Positions 24,104-34,702 of a DNA stretch of 64,000 nt are shown piece after piece. The notes beneath the pieces were generated by a model. That model was not told the DNA's origin. It made no database searches and saw only the letters and a program-made list of their open reading frames with translations. Numbering within the stretch: the first letter of the stretch is position 1; every line of letters begins with the position of its first letter. This stretch comes from Azolla caroliniana (lineage: Eukaryota; Polypodiophyta): assembly GCA_043228905.1 (NCBI GenBank), contig JBHGNT010000004.1:6510001-6574000 (forward strand), in the 5' to 3' direction. Position numbers and translations under genes: made by a program.

Positions 24104-24396
24104 GTGTTTATCCGGAAACTTCTAATGAAGCCCTTTGGATTCTCCATGACTAGGCGGCGGGTGTTTATCTGGAAACTTCTAACGAAACCCTTTGTATTCT
24201 CCATGGTTGGGTGACTTGAGTGTTTATCCGAAGAGAGAGAGAGAGAGACAGGGATGTCATTGGTCGGTGACCGCGGGCAGGTGTTTATCCGGAAACTTCT
24301 AACGGAAACCCTTTGGATTCTCCATGGCCGGGCGACGAGTATTTATCCGGAAACTTCTGAGTAAACCCTTTGGATTCTCCACGACTGGACACGTGT
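24104..24396 (+). repeat. about 58-bp minisatellite in TSJT1-like promoter
   Basis: Five units start at 24104, 24161, 24220, 24281 and 24339. Each opens with GTGTTTATCCGGAAACTTCT or a variant and continues with CCCTTTGGATTCTCCA. The third unit is interrupted by a (GA)n run and by a copy of GTCATTGGTCGGTGAC, which also stands before unit 1. The array ends about 100 bp before the TATA box of the TSJT1-like gene. Confidence 0.9.
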
Positions 24397-24508
24397 GGGC
24401 GCCACGTCAGCTGGTCAACGACCAAATCCAGATCCACGTCAGCTGGTCAACGGCCATATCCGGATCCACGTCATCGGCCCATATCCCCCCCCCCCAAAAC
24501 TATAAAAA
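24388..24508 (+). promoter_or_regulatory. ACGT- and W-box-rich core promoter with TATA box
   Basis: In order: a G-box CACGTG at 24390-24395; three CCACGTCA elements (24402, 24434, 24466), which are the complement of the bZIP-binding TGACGTGG; two GGTCAA (W-box complement) at 24413 and 24445; and TATAAAAA at 24501-24508. The first two CCACGTCA-W-box pairs form a 32-bp direct repeat. G-box and TGACGTGG elements are bound by bZIP factors in light, ABA and ER-stress responses, and W-boxes by WRKY factors. A stress- or light-responsive promoter is inferred. The TATA box is 252 bp before the start codon. Confidence 0.65.
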
Positions 24509-24759
24509 CAGAGAGAAGAAGAAGAAGGCATTCATTTCTCTGTCTATCTATCTATCTATCTCTGCTGCTGCTAAAATCAACTGTAACTAAATTTAGAGAC
24601 AAATCCATCTTCCTTCCTCTGCTTCTTCTGCTCTCTCTCTCTCTCTCTCTCCCCTGTTTCTTTGGCTTTTTCCTGCTGCTGCTGCTTGCCCATCTCACCC
24701 CAGAATCAGAATCGGAACCATCCCCAAGAAGAAGCTCTTAAGAGGAATCCATACCGACA

Positions 24760-25964
24760 ATGTTGGCCGTCTTCCGAAGCTCTGTCGCCTCTGCTCCCCA
24801 GGAGCTCCTCAGCCCTAGCTCCTCCGGCGGCGGCACTACCCATGGATCCTTCCCCCCTCCTCCTTTGAATGCTGATGTTAGCCCCATCTCTGCACAGCAC
24901 CTGCTGTTGGATGCTTTCTCCTCCAGCTTCTCCGATGTGCTCCGTGTCTCCTTCCCCAATGGTGGAGCTTCCATGGCTTACTCCCCCTCTGCTTCCCATC
25001 AGCACACAAGGTTGTTGAAAAATCTTCCGTCTATGAACACCCTAAACCCTAATCGATTCCCTCCTCCTTAAGCAGTTCCAAGAAATGCACACAAAAGAAA
25101 GAGGAATTGCATATATCTTCACAATGAATACAGTAAACACATATGATGAGTGTGTGTGTGTGTGTGTGTATACACCTTCAATCACATAATTATATTGACA
25201 TAAAATTTCATTGTGATTACTGCAGATCCTTTGCATCATTTGATGGAGTTTTCTGCCTCTTTGAGGGCCGGCTCAACAACTTGGTTGCCCTTCGACAAGA
25301 TTATGGCATTGCCAAGACCAACGCATCCGAGGTTTCATTGATCATTCATGCCTACATGGCCCTTCGTGACCGAGGTCCCATCCCACCCAATCGAGTCGTG
25401 GCCGACCTCGATGGACACTTTGCATTTGTCCTCTTCGACACCAAAAATCAAAGTGTTTTCGTAGCACATGTAAGCTTTCCTTTTCCTTTTCCTTGTTTTT
25501 TTTTTGTTTTTGGCCCCTTACAAATCAGCTAATAACATTTTTTTGTACTCTTGTTTTATTTTTTTGTAGGATTCTGAAGGTGTGACAATCCCTTGGTTTT
25601 GGGGCACCACATCAGATGGTTCCCTTGTCTTCTCTGATTCTCCCGACCTTCTTAAGCATGGTTGTGGAAAATCATTTGCTCCATTCCCTCCAGGTATGTT
25701 CCAATAAATTAGTTGACCCTTTTGTTTTGTTTTACTTTTTGAGTTCTAATAGTGATTAATTTTTTTGTGCCCTCAGGTTGTTACTTTACTAGTAAAATGG
25801 GCCTTCAAAGCTATGAGCATCCATCCCGGAAATTGAAGCCGGTACCACGAGTTGATAGTAAGGGGAATGCATTGGGTGCTCTGTTTAAGGTTGATTCTAA
25901 CCACAAGGGCTTTGTTCCCATGTCAAGAGTGGGGAGTGAAGCCAATTGGTCACAAACTATTTGA
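24760..25964 (+). CDS. TSJT1: TSJT1/AILP1-like protein (DUF3700, class II GATase-like fold)
   Basis: Four exons, 24760-25010, 25226-25469, 25570-25693 and 25777-25964, all GT-AG and in frame, 268 aa. It begins MLAVFRSSVA, the usual MLAVF start of this family. It continues with FASFDGVFCLFEGRLNNLVA, YGIAKTNASEVSLIIHAYMA and LRDRGP. The LRDR motif is intact, while the family YGL motif reads YGI. VVADLDGHFAFVLFDTK and the TIPWFWGTTSDGSLVFSDSP segment complete the Ntn-hydrolase-like fold. No cysteine follows the initiator Met, so classical glutaminase activity is unlikely. Members respond to aluminium, auxin, sugar starvation or stem development, and their biochemical role is unclear. The Ser/Pro/Gly-rich residues 10-40 are poorly conserved. 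Confidence 0.92.
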
Positions 25965-26219
25965 TTGTGGCAAACCCACACAAATCTCTGTTTTTCATAT
26001 CATAACTTTTTTTCTCTAGTGAAGCATACTCCTTCCAATCATAGTGAAGGAAAAAGTATACACATATATACAGAATAGAACTTGTAGTGGAAACAGTTTG
26101 ATGTGCACAAACCTCAAAACACTACATTCAGTGGATACAAATTTTAAATAAAAATCGTGATGGTTGCATCTTGGAGCCTTGGATCTCAGAGGATTCAAAT
26201 GCAGAACATTGTATTCAAA

Positions 26220-26990
26220 AAATTTGAAGTGGTATTTGGAATAATATGTTTTGGTAATCTCGACCCAAAGTATTCTGCAACTTCTTGGTCCAATTGTGTC
26301 TTATTGCTCTGTGTTTTAGGTTATACATTTCTGTTCAAGTTTTTACATATTTAGACATTGTGTAGACAATATAGAGTTGAATTGAGGGTATACAACATAT
26401 GTATGTAGATTCAACTGCAAGGATGATATTAATCAGGATACGATGACATTAATACTTGATCCGATGTTATGTAGGATTATCCGATTGAACTTGTATTTGG
26501 AATACGTGTAGGTAATCATAACCTAAAGCAATCCCTCAGGCAATCACTATTTGATTTTTTGCAACTTAGAGACGTCACCCTTGCAAATTTACACTCTTTA
26601 CTTTACTTTGAGTGCTTCTAAGCTCTTTAGTGTCTATTCAACCCTTGTGTACTTCTCTTTATTCTTTGTGGGTTTTCACCTCACTTTGAGGTTTCCCACT
26701 ACTAATAAAAGTGTTACTAAAAAAAATCATAACCTGAAGCACTCTCCAAATTCTTGGTCCAACTATTTATCATCACTTGTCATGATTCACATGAATGCTT
26801 TTTCCTTGCTTTAGGCTATATATTTCTGTTCAAGATTTGCATCTTTAGACATGGTGTAGATAATATAGAGTTGAATGAACAGAATAAAACACATTTCTGT
26901 TGATTCAATTGCAACCATGATATAAATCATGGTATGACAACTACATTAGTACTTGATCAGATGTTCTGCAGGATTCCCCAACTGATTTTG
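26220..26990 (+). repeat. diverged tandem segmental repeat downstream of TSJT1-like gene
   Basis: A unit running from about 26230 to 26490 (TGGTATTTGGAATA, TTCTTGGTCCAA, ATTTCTGTTCAAG, TAGACA.TGTGTAGA.AATATAGAGTTGAAT, TACTTGATC.GATGTT) is repeated from about 26491 to 26985. The second unit is longer because a separate 194-bp sequence is inserted in it at 26531-26724. Confidence 0.75.
26531..26724 (+). mobile_element. SINE-like poly(A) insertion with 17-bp target duplication
   Basis: The insert is flanked by AATCATAACCTAAAGCA (26514-26530) and AATCATAACCTGAAGCA (26725-26741), which match at 16 of 17 bases. It ends in an A run after AATAAAAGTGTTACT. The parallel repeat unit at about 26250 has no insert at this point, so it shows the empty site. 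A hairpin GTGGG...CCCAC with inner CCTC/GAGG lies near the 3' end (about 26668-26700). No polymerase III box or coding frame is clear. A retroposed SINE or processed transcript fragment is the best reading. Confidence 0.65.
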
Positions 26991-27820
26991 ACATGAATTA
27001 ATGTTGGTACTTCAAAGAATTGCTTAACCCTATGTGGGCTTCAAAAGTTATTGCTTGTTGAGATAAATCAGAGTAATTGGCACTCACCTAGTTTCTACTT
27101 ACATCTCTTATCATTGCTCCTTGTTCAACCATCTCAAATTTTTTTAGGTACATTTGACCCTACTAGGCTTAGTGTAAGAATGTTCTACTAAGATTGGATC
27201 GGAAGTCATGATTTGTATGTTTGGTGCACACCACATTTCGTCCTTTGTAGAAGTGAGCAAACTTTCTTGTATAATATCATGGCACAATGATCACATGATT
27301 AATGTTCTTATTGCATAGCATGGTTAGCAAGCTTGCCCTTTGCAAAACCTCATTATCAATATATGTTATGTGGTGATGTCCAGATATGCATTTCTTCAAT
27401 CTTGTTACATTATATGGTCACAATTTTATTTTGGTCATGACATTGGAATCTGTAGTTTGAATGGTGACAGACTGTCGCCTACAAGAATATCTCACTGTGG
27501 AAAAACCACCTCAAGTCATATTGATACTGCCGAAGATTTCAGTGCCTCTTGAATTAAATACATACACAATATTACATGATATAGTTTCCACTTTTTACAG
27601 ATTTCTTATCAATTTCCTCACATCAAAGAAAAACCACAATACTTCCCAATATCATGATAAGTTTCCATTATATCAATTTCACTCATATTAAATACTGGGG
27701 AACGATCTGAGTATAACACAACCATTCACTAGACGCGAAATTACATAGATGAATGCATACAATGTTTTTTTCATTGTTCATCTAATTGCAATTTATCTGT
27801 AGATATTGCAGCTGTTGTCG
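26991..27820. other. intergenic, no feature recognised
   Basis: AT-rich sequence between two convergent genes (TSJT1-like on +, ALIS on -). The right-hand few hundred bases probably include the ALIS 3' UTR. Open frames at 27340-27691 have no recognisable motif. Confidence 0.4.
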
Positions 27821-27903
27821 AAGCTCTTCCATCTATTATAGCAATAGTGTGTGCTTTATCCAAGCTCTTCCATCTATTACAGCAATAACTTGTGCTTTCA
27901 ACC
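27821..27903 (-). repeat. 41-bp tandem duplication at ALIS stop codon
   Basis: AAGCTCTTCCATCTATTA followed by AGCAATA..TGTGCTT occurs at 27821 and 27862. The second copy runs into the stop codon region (27898-27900), so the duplication lies at the junction of coding sequence and 3' UTR. Confidence 0.9.
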
Positions 27904-30900
27904 ATGAGAAGGTTTCCGATTCCAAGAGAGGTAAGACGTGTCACCAAGTGGCCTGTCACATAAAAATGCCAACAGTAATCCAAAATGGCAAAACAAAAAA
28001 ATTTGCATGTGATGCAGACAGATCAAGACAGGAGTTTTACCTCGGATTTTTCCAATGGGCAAGGAAAAATACAAACGCTAAAAAGAAACAAATCGACCCA
28101 ACTGCAATATATGCTATACCCAAAAAGTCATTCTTTCCACCCAACCAGCTAGTAGTGGACAACACTAGCTTTTTTTTTCCACCAAAGCTGTATGTGTTGT
28201 AGACATTGTTGATTACTACATTCAATTGAGTATTAGCAGCTAAATCTTGCTCAATCCTGCCATAAAGCTTTCTAAAAGTTGGTAGCGCTGCAGTCCTCAT
28301 CCATACAATGAGATCTTCATCTTCACTCAACTGGGGAAGACGGACAACCATTTAGTGCATGCACATATTATGTGTGCAAGTATTATATATATATATTATC
28401 AACAGAAGTTCAAGACTTGGCCACCTAGTTCCATTTAACAGATTATTCGGCAATCTCTCAGTCTTGATCTCTACAAACATCAGACATTGACCAAGAAAAA
28501 GTTCCAGAAAAAACAAATTTCCATTTCAAAAACATACTGGTATATTAGGATCCAAACTGGCACCACCAATCAAAGTTCCATTCTCCGAAGGATTGAGATT
28601 GTTAGGGAAATTCTGAGGATAAACATTCTTTCCAAACTTGTGTTCACGATCACTTTTCCAGGAAATATCCTTCTTATTTATAGCAAGTTGCTCGCCACCG
28701 GTTGTCAAGTTGTAAGTATCATTAAACAAGCTCCATGCTATCAAACCACAAGGCACAATAGGATTGCCTCCCAATGTTTGCTCTGGTTTACAAGCACTTG
28801 TTTCAGTAGCATTTGCATCTAATAACTGAGCATCACTCCTACTTTTTACATATCTGCACGAGTAAAAGTTAATTAGGACTCTCACTGAAATTCATACGGC
28901 CATTTAGATAGCGACTACCACACCTTTTCATTCTAAATAACTGGCAGTGTTTGACAGTAGTGTTTAGTTTTAAAATGCTGCTATATATGAGAATATTCCT
29001 AAAATACCTCTAAAGTTTTGGACATTTACCAGAATACCTCTAAAGTTTTACAACAGGGGGTATCTTGGTAGTTTTTTAGAGCTATTGTGCAAAATTTCCA
29101 AAACTTTACGGGTTCTTTTGGTTTTTTTCAAGTAGTTATACATGCTAACGATTAGCAATGAGCCCGGTTTTGGCTCAAACCAAACCAAACCGTTAAGCCA
29201 TGGTTTAAAGGTTTATAAGTTCCAAAATAATTAAATGGTTTGGTTTGGTTTTAATTATTAATAAACGGTTTGGTTTTAGTTCGGTTTGGTTCTGAAACTG
29301 GTGTTGATCGGTTTATAGGTTTAAGAGGTTTGGTTTAAAGGTTTATAAGTTTTTGGGCTAACTTTTTTTATCCCTTAAATGTTTATGTAATTTGATGGTT
29401 TAATTAATGTTTTTTATTGATTTAATTCACTTAACTTAAATGTTTATTTAATCTAATGGCTTAATTGATACTTATTTATTTAATTAATTAATTAAACATA
29501 AATGCTTATTTAATTTAGTGTATTTTTATTTATTTAATTTTTTAATTAGTTTGGTTTAAATGTGGTTAGGCTACCTTTTCTTAAATGGTTTGGTTTAATG
29601 GCTTGAAAGTTCATAAACGGTTTGGTTTGGTTTTTGCTTTATATAAATGGTTTGGTTCAGTTCGGTTTGGTTTCAAGGCAAAGAAACCAAATCGAACCGA
29701 AACCGAAATGGGCCCATCGCTACTAATGATTCGGTAATAAGCTATTTTATCAATACATGGTAGACATGAAACCTCAAATGCGCAAGTCTCTGTCAGATTA
29801 ATACCGTCGATGATTTTGATAAAAATTATCCAGCTGGTAATATACATACACAGGGCTCTTCATAGCTTTTGGAACCTGACGTATGTATGAAGCACAAAAT
29901 ATTATGTTATCTAGTGCACAAGATTGTACAAAAAGGTATGAAACAGATAAGAAAACTCACAACTAGGGTTCTGATACAACTTTTGTTTGTGTTTATATCT
30001 TGGATAAACTGAACTCTGTGTTCATTGTCTGTGTAATTCTCAGGAACACACACAGTCTGATACTCATCTATTATTTCAACCACCTGCAGTAAATCATCTG
30101 TCAGCACTGAATAGTTTATTATAACACATGTTGTCAAAAGCTCATGCGCCAATAATCTGCCACTAAAATGAATAATAAAGCTCTAGCCAACTTGCATTAT
30201 CCAAAACAACATGTTTCTCTACGCCTACAAACATGCAGGTTCAGCTCAACCCATCCAAATTTTCAGACACATTGCAGCATGCATACTTATTTTGCCATGT
30301 AGGCAATGCACATGTTTCTTGATGGACTTTTATAAGGTATACAAGCTTACACTCCTTGAAGCAAGTAAAGCTGCAACGCCTATAGGTATGAACACGACTC
30401 CAACCAACATGAAAATTGTGATAACCTGAAATTAAAAGAATAGGTATTTGCTTAGGTATACTTTTTTATTTTAAATCTTATACTTCAATATATAAGGAGA
30501 AGGAAAAACTAACCCATCCTGGGGTCAACAAAGGCTTGCAGGCAGGCAATTCCTGCTGTGTGAATGCAGAACCTGCAACATAATATGAACTCTTAAACAT
30601 ATGAAGAAAGGCACAATAAACGAAGAACTGGATCAACAAATGCACTTGTCCAAATTTTAACTCTTCATAGATACAGGATTCAAACTAGAGCAAGAGCAAA
30701 TTTTAACTCTTCATTTATATAGATAGACAGTCTACAAGACTTTCAGAACTCTTTACATATATGTACTGCATCATCATGATTTACTACAAATGAAAAGTGA
30801 CACACCAATAATGCCCTTATAAACCAGTAACAATCTTCCCAACAGACCATGGGGAGATTTAGACATTCTCTTCAGATTCTTCACTTATATTAATGTAAAA

Positions 30901-31619
30901 ATTGCATTACACATGTAAATGAACCTTTATCATATTTGAAACCATCATTTACAAGTGCTCGTCCAGAAGTTGACTTATTGACAATACATTTACTGTGTCC
31001 AAATTAGATTTTCTTCCCACGATGTCTTCAAAAGTACTACAAATGGTCCTTAATGGGAATAAGAAGTAGGGTTCTCTTCAACTTAGGGGCATCCCTTCAA
31101 GTTGGTAGAGATATCACAACCCAATCAAGGGAAAGACTAAAGACTTTCATCCAACAAATCAGCATCTTTGAAATTCTACAGAAAACATGATCCACAATAG
31201 GAGAGAGCAGAAGATCATCCCGTTGGATGAAGAAAATATAGACAGAGACATGGGCATAGACTTATCCAACAGTCAACTGTGGGAGTTCCACTATGGTCTG
31301 AATGAGATCTTATCTTCTATGCATAGAGAGCAAAAGTTTTCTATGGAATATGTGCTAGCACCGGCATATGCAATTTACGCTTCATATTATGATAGTATGA
31401 TTACATCAACCTTTCTTTTAACAAAGAAACTTGAGTCTAGTGCTTTTAAAGAGATTACAAACATCTTGCATACTAACAAAATTAGCACAATTCAGAAGCA
31501 ATTAATTTCAAAAGATCAGATTAAAAAGAAAAAGATTAACTTTTTGGCCGCTTTGAATCTTTCTTCACAGCTGGAGGTCCCCCATTATCACCAGAAGAGC
31601 CAGCTCCAGGTACATTCAT
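27898..31619 (-). CDS. ALIS: ALA-interacting subunit (LEM3/CDC50 family)
   Basis: Eight coding exons: 31541-31619, 30514-30572, 30351-30425, 29961-30083, 29805-29875, 28538-28853, 28041-28330, 27898-27952; 355 aa, all junctions in frame. Residues 28-46 read [22 protein letters not shown]1 ([20 protein letters not shown]) follows, then the ectodomain with [57 protein letters not shown] and [20 protein letters not shown]. Next come [42 protein letters not shown]2 ([20 protein letters not shown]) and [17 protein letters not shown]. Family cysteines and N-glycosylation sites (NYT, NDT, NAT) are kept. ALIS proteins are beta-subunits needed for ER exit and activity of P4-ATPase lipid flippases (ALA). 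The likely UTR exon upstream is listed separately. Confidence 0.95.
29152..29725. mobile_element. hAT-like family member in ALIS intron
   Basis: Lies in the intron between exons 5 and 6 of ALIS. The left end TAGCAATGAGCCCGG and the right end GGGCCCATCGCTACTA are imperfect inverted repeats. The interior is rich in AAACCAAACCG and CGGTTTGGTT runs, with an AT-rich centre (TTAATTAATTAA). I could not find a clear 8-bp target duplication. Confidence 0.5.
31187..31540 (+). other. open frame in ALIS intron 1, probably not a gene
   Basis: A plus-strand frame of 149 codons starts at 31187 and runs across ALIS exon 1 on the opposite strand. It has no recognised domain, is Lys/Ile-rich as expected from AT-rich DNA, and lies mostly within the intron between ALIS exons 1 and 2. 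I report it as chance openness. Confidence 0.3.
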
Positions 31620-34550
31620 ATCCAATTTTAAGATAAACTGTCAGAAGAATTTGACAAGTATAGGCAAAAGTCAAGCATAAATATGTAGCAAGTGTGATAT
31701 TATTATCAAACAGCATTCTAATCATTTTCAGCAGCATAAAGATATTCCCGAATTTTGCGACCATGAAAGGCATCATTAGCATGAAATTTAATAGATCCAT
31801 GATGAAATCATTCAAATTTATATGCCTCAAAAAGACACAGAAGCATGTTGTCCAGTGAGCACAGGCTGTGGAGTGAAATTATAGAAAGTGAAAATAGATT
31901 TCATAGATCAATGCAAGGAAGTGATTTTGCAAAGTTTATTTATCCTAACATGCTTGTGAAGTATTTTCTTTTGACTTCCTCAATGACAACTTTTTGCTCA
32001 TACCAACCTGCTATGAGTTAACTAACTTGGAGACATGTAGCAGTGATATTCCAATGTGAAAGAGAACTGACATAGATACATAATATAGCCTATAACGATA
32101 GCTACTGTCAAGTGTGCAACCTCCATGTATGATGCAAGCCTTTGATGTAGAGGAAAATAACAAGTTGACAGTGCAAAGAACAAAATTTGGGTTCATTGTT
32201 AAGGAATTTATCCAAAATCGACAGTAATAAATGGCAGACAGTAGGAATTTAAGCATTTGATAAAAAATGATACGAAATAAACAAAATTCCAAGGGAAAAA
32301 AATGAATAGAGAAAGAAAGAAAGAAAGATATATTAATGTCTTTTAAGAGGCCAAAATGGTCAATAAGACCAAACAAGAGATTACATCTTAAGTGTTGTCT
32401 CGTCTTTGAGAACAACAAATCAAAATAAAATAAAATTTACTAAGTAAATAAACTAAAAAAGACTAAGGAAACTGGTTTTCGGCACATGTGAGATTCTCAA
32501 GTTATATATATTATAACGTTTGTAATCGAAAGATCTCTAGCATAGGTCGATTCAGAATGGAGAGGTCTCCAAAGCAAAAGAAGCACCTGCGATGGCGGGA
32601 GATAATGGCCTTTATTTGTCGATGACAAGGGCGTTGAGGTCGTGATCCATGGGGCTGGGGCCTACGTGCTCGACAAATTGCTATAGCCCGATCTATTGTA
32701 ACCCCTTTGTTATGTCCTGGTCGGGAGCTCATCTATGTATCCCTAGATTGACTTGTAGCATTAGTCAAAGTGATGGGGCTAAAGAAAGTTGTGATTGTGC
32801 TTTGTGGATGAGCTTGTGTGGTTGTACTATTGTCAACAACTTTCCCCTATTTCACTTGAGTTCTAGCAAGAAAAGTCCTAAGCATCATTGGTCCTCATAT
32901 TGGGCCAAAGCGTTGTTTAAAGAGGCAATGGTATCTCCCTCTTATTTCATAAAAGACACTATAATGACAAACATAGTGTTCTTTAGGCTCCACTCCTTGT
33001 ATATCTGCCTACCTCAATCTCTAACTGATGTGATGAAGTTTGCAGCTGCCCTGTCACATTGCGCAACGCATAGGATAGATTTATGTCCACATAATGTGGC
33101 CTAATGATGAATCCATCCTCCGATATGTGTAAAAAATGTGTCTTGTAGTGAACCATCTTCATACCAAGTGATATTTTGGGGTTGATCCATGTTATCTTGT
33201 TTTCCAAGTTAATAATATCAGTTCGGATCACTCTATTCTTTTTCCACTTTGGTCATATTTAGATGGGGACAATCCAAGCTATATTGGAACAGGCATAGTG
33301 CATTTAGAGAGAGAGGGTAAACCCAATATAACCATCCATATGCATTGAAAATTTCAAGAAGATTAGTTTGAAACAATTGCTTAGTCTAAAGATAATCAAA
33401 TTGTCGGAATAGCTCATATGGTTTGGTCCAGCAATATCAATTGTGGGCATGACATTGTCAAAAGATGTGGCCAATAATTCTAGATAGAGAATAGAGAATA
33501 GAGAATAGAAATCGTTTGCCTGTAGTAAATAATGAATCTAGCCATTGTACATGAATCTTTTTAAGCATAGTAGAAAATGTGGGCAATTATACTTAGAAAA
33601 TGTTTCATATAAAAAGTACCTCATTACATGAGGAAAGTTTGGATTGAGGATTCTAGGAATTAGGAATTCATGGAAGAAAATGAAGTTTTATACCATTGCC
33701 TTGAGCACAGGCTTAGGACATGGTCAATGTCACTGTGAAGGAAAAATGGGTACTCTCTTCATTATAGAGCAATACCAATTCTTGGAAGCATCAAATCATA
33801 TATATTTTGATTAACCTTGTCGGTGTGGCAGGAAAAAGCAAAAACCATGTGAATTGTGGCCAAACTTGGTGATTGGGATGCCATCGATCGTTAATGGAAT
33901 TTCATTAACGTACTAATAGAAGTTGATAAAATCACAAAAACCAGCTCTATTTTTGGAACAATGAAAGATCCTTCCACAAATAAGGTATGTTACTGTTACT
34001 TTGAGCGTTTCTGATGTCATATCTCATCAATCACTCACTAAAGAGGAGTAACAAAAAACGCGATAGAATATCTGATCGAACACACCCAAATAGGTGATAA
34101 CTTGGATAAAAGTCGTCCAATTCCAAACCCTATAAATGATGCCCACAAAATGATATGTTTTGCTAGTTTGATCTTACACTTCTGCACAGGAATTAGAGTG
34201 GGAGGAAAGACTGTGCATATGTGTGTTTCATTTTTGTTTCTAGTCATTTACCAGGATACAAAAACCAGTGTGCAGATCTGAACATGTACCAAAGCACTTG
34301 TGGGGAGGAAAAGGAACAAGAAAACGAAAACGGTGCAAGTAAACTTGAAGGGCCATAACAAAAGCAAGATGGAAGAGAAAGGGAGGAGGAGATCCATTGA
34401 GGCAAAAATACCTGAGAGGATGATAGCAGGTGATGAGGAGGTAGCAGGATCAGAAGACTAAAACTGCAGGGGAGACTCGAGAAAACGAAGAAGAGTGTGA
34501 ATCCAATTTCCTCTTTTTAACTTCTTCTTACTCTCTTTTTCCTTAACACA
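31620..34550 (-). other. probable ALIS 5' UTR with intron, and promoter
   Basis: An acceptor TTCTGACAG ends just before a short leader at 31620-31637 that abuts the ALIS ATG. A matching donor, CTCTCAG/GTATTT on the minus strand, sits at 34410-34411. The inferred 5'-UTR intron is therefore about 2.8 kb (31638-34411) and contains a LINE copy. The upstream leader (about 34412-34550) is CT/AG-rich. Upstream again, at 34645-34702, lie a telo-box-like AAACCCTAA and four AAACCT hexamers. Confidence 0.5.
32311..33307 (-). mobile_element. 5'-truncated LINE copy (copy 1) with TTTC tail
   Basis: About 1 kb that aligns with 61701-63574. The 3' end on the minus strand carries a TTTC simple-repeat tail at 32311-32330. 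The minus-strand frame 32983-33231 gives ITWINPKISLGMKMVHYKTH and SYALRNVTGQLQTSSHQLEI, then EVGRYTR. It breaks where 41 bp present in copy 2 (63226-63266) are missing. The corresponding protein resembles the end of plant non-LTR reverse transcriptases. It sits in the probable 5'-UTR intron of ALIS. Confidence 0.65.
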
Positions 34551-34644
34551 CACACAAAGGTAAAAACCCCACCACTCTGTTTCTTCTTCTTCTTCTTTCT
34601 TCTTCTTTCTTCTTCTTCCTGGACTCACTTCATCATTCCCACCA

Positions 34645-34702
34645 TCTGACCTAAACCCTAATCACACACCCACCTGACCTAAACCTAAACCTAAACCTAA
34701 TT
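34645..34702. repeat. telomere-like AAACCT repeats and telo-box
   Basis: AAACCCTAA is followed by GACCTAAACCTAAACCTAAACC. The hexamer is AAACCT instead of the telomeric heptamer AAACCCT. It lies about 200 bp upstream of the inferred ALIS leader, where telo-box motifs often occur in plant promoters. Confidence 0.6.

Noticed and set aside
31187-31636. 149-codon plus-strand frame in the ALIS locus
   Set aside because: Overlaps ALIS exon 1 and intron 1 on the opposite strand, no recognised motif, composition typical of AT-rich non-coding DNA.
34645-34702. Interstitial telomere
   Set aside because: Only a few units and a hexamer AAACCT, not the plant heptamer in bulk; treated as promoter telo-box-like sequence.
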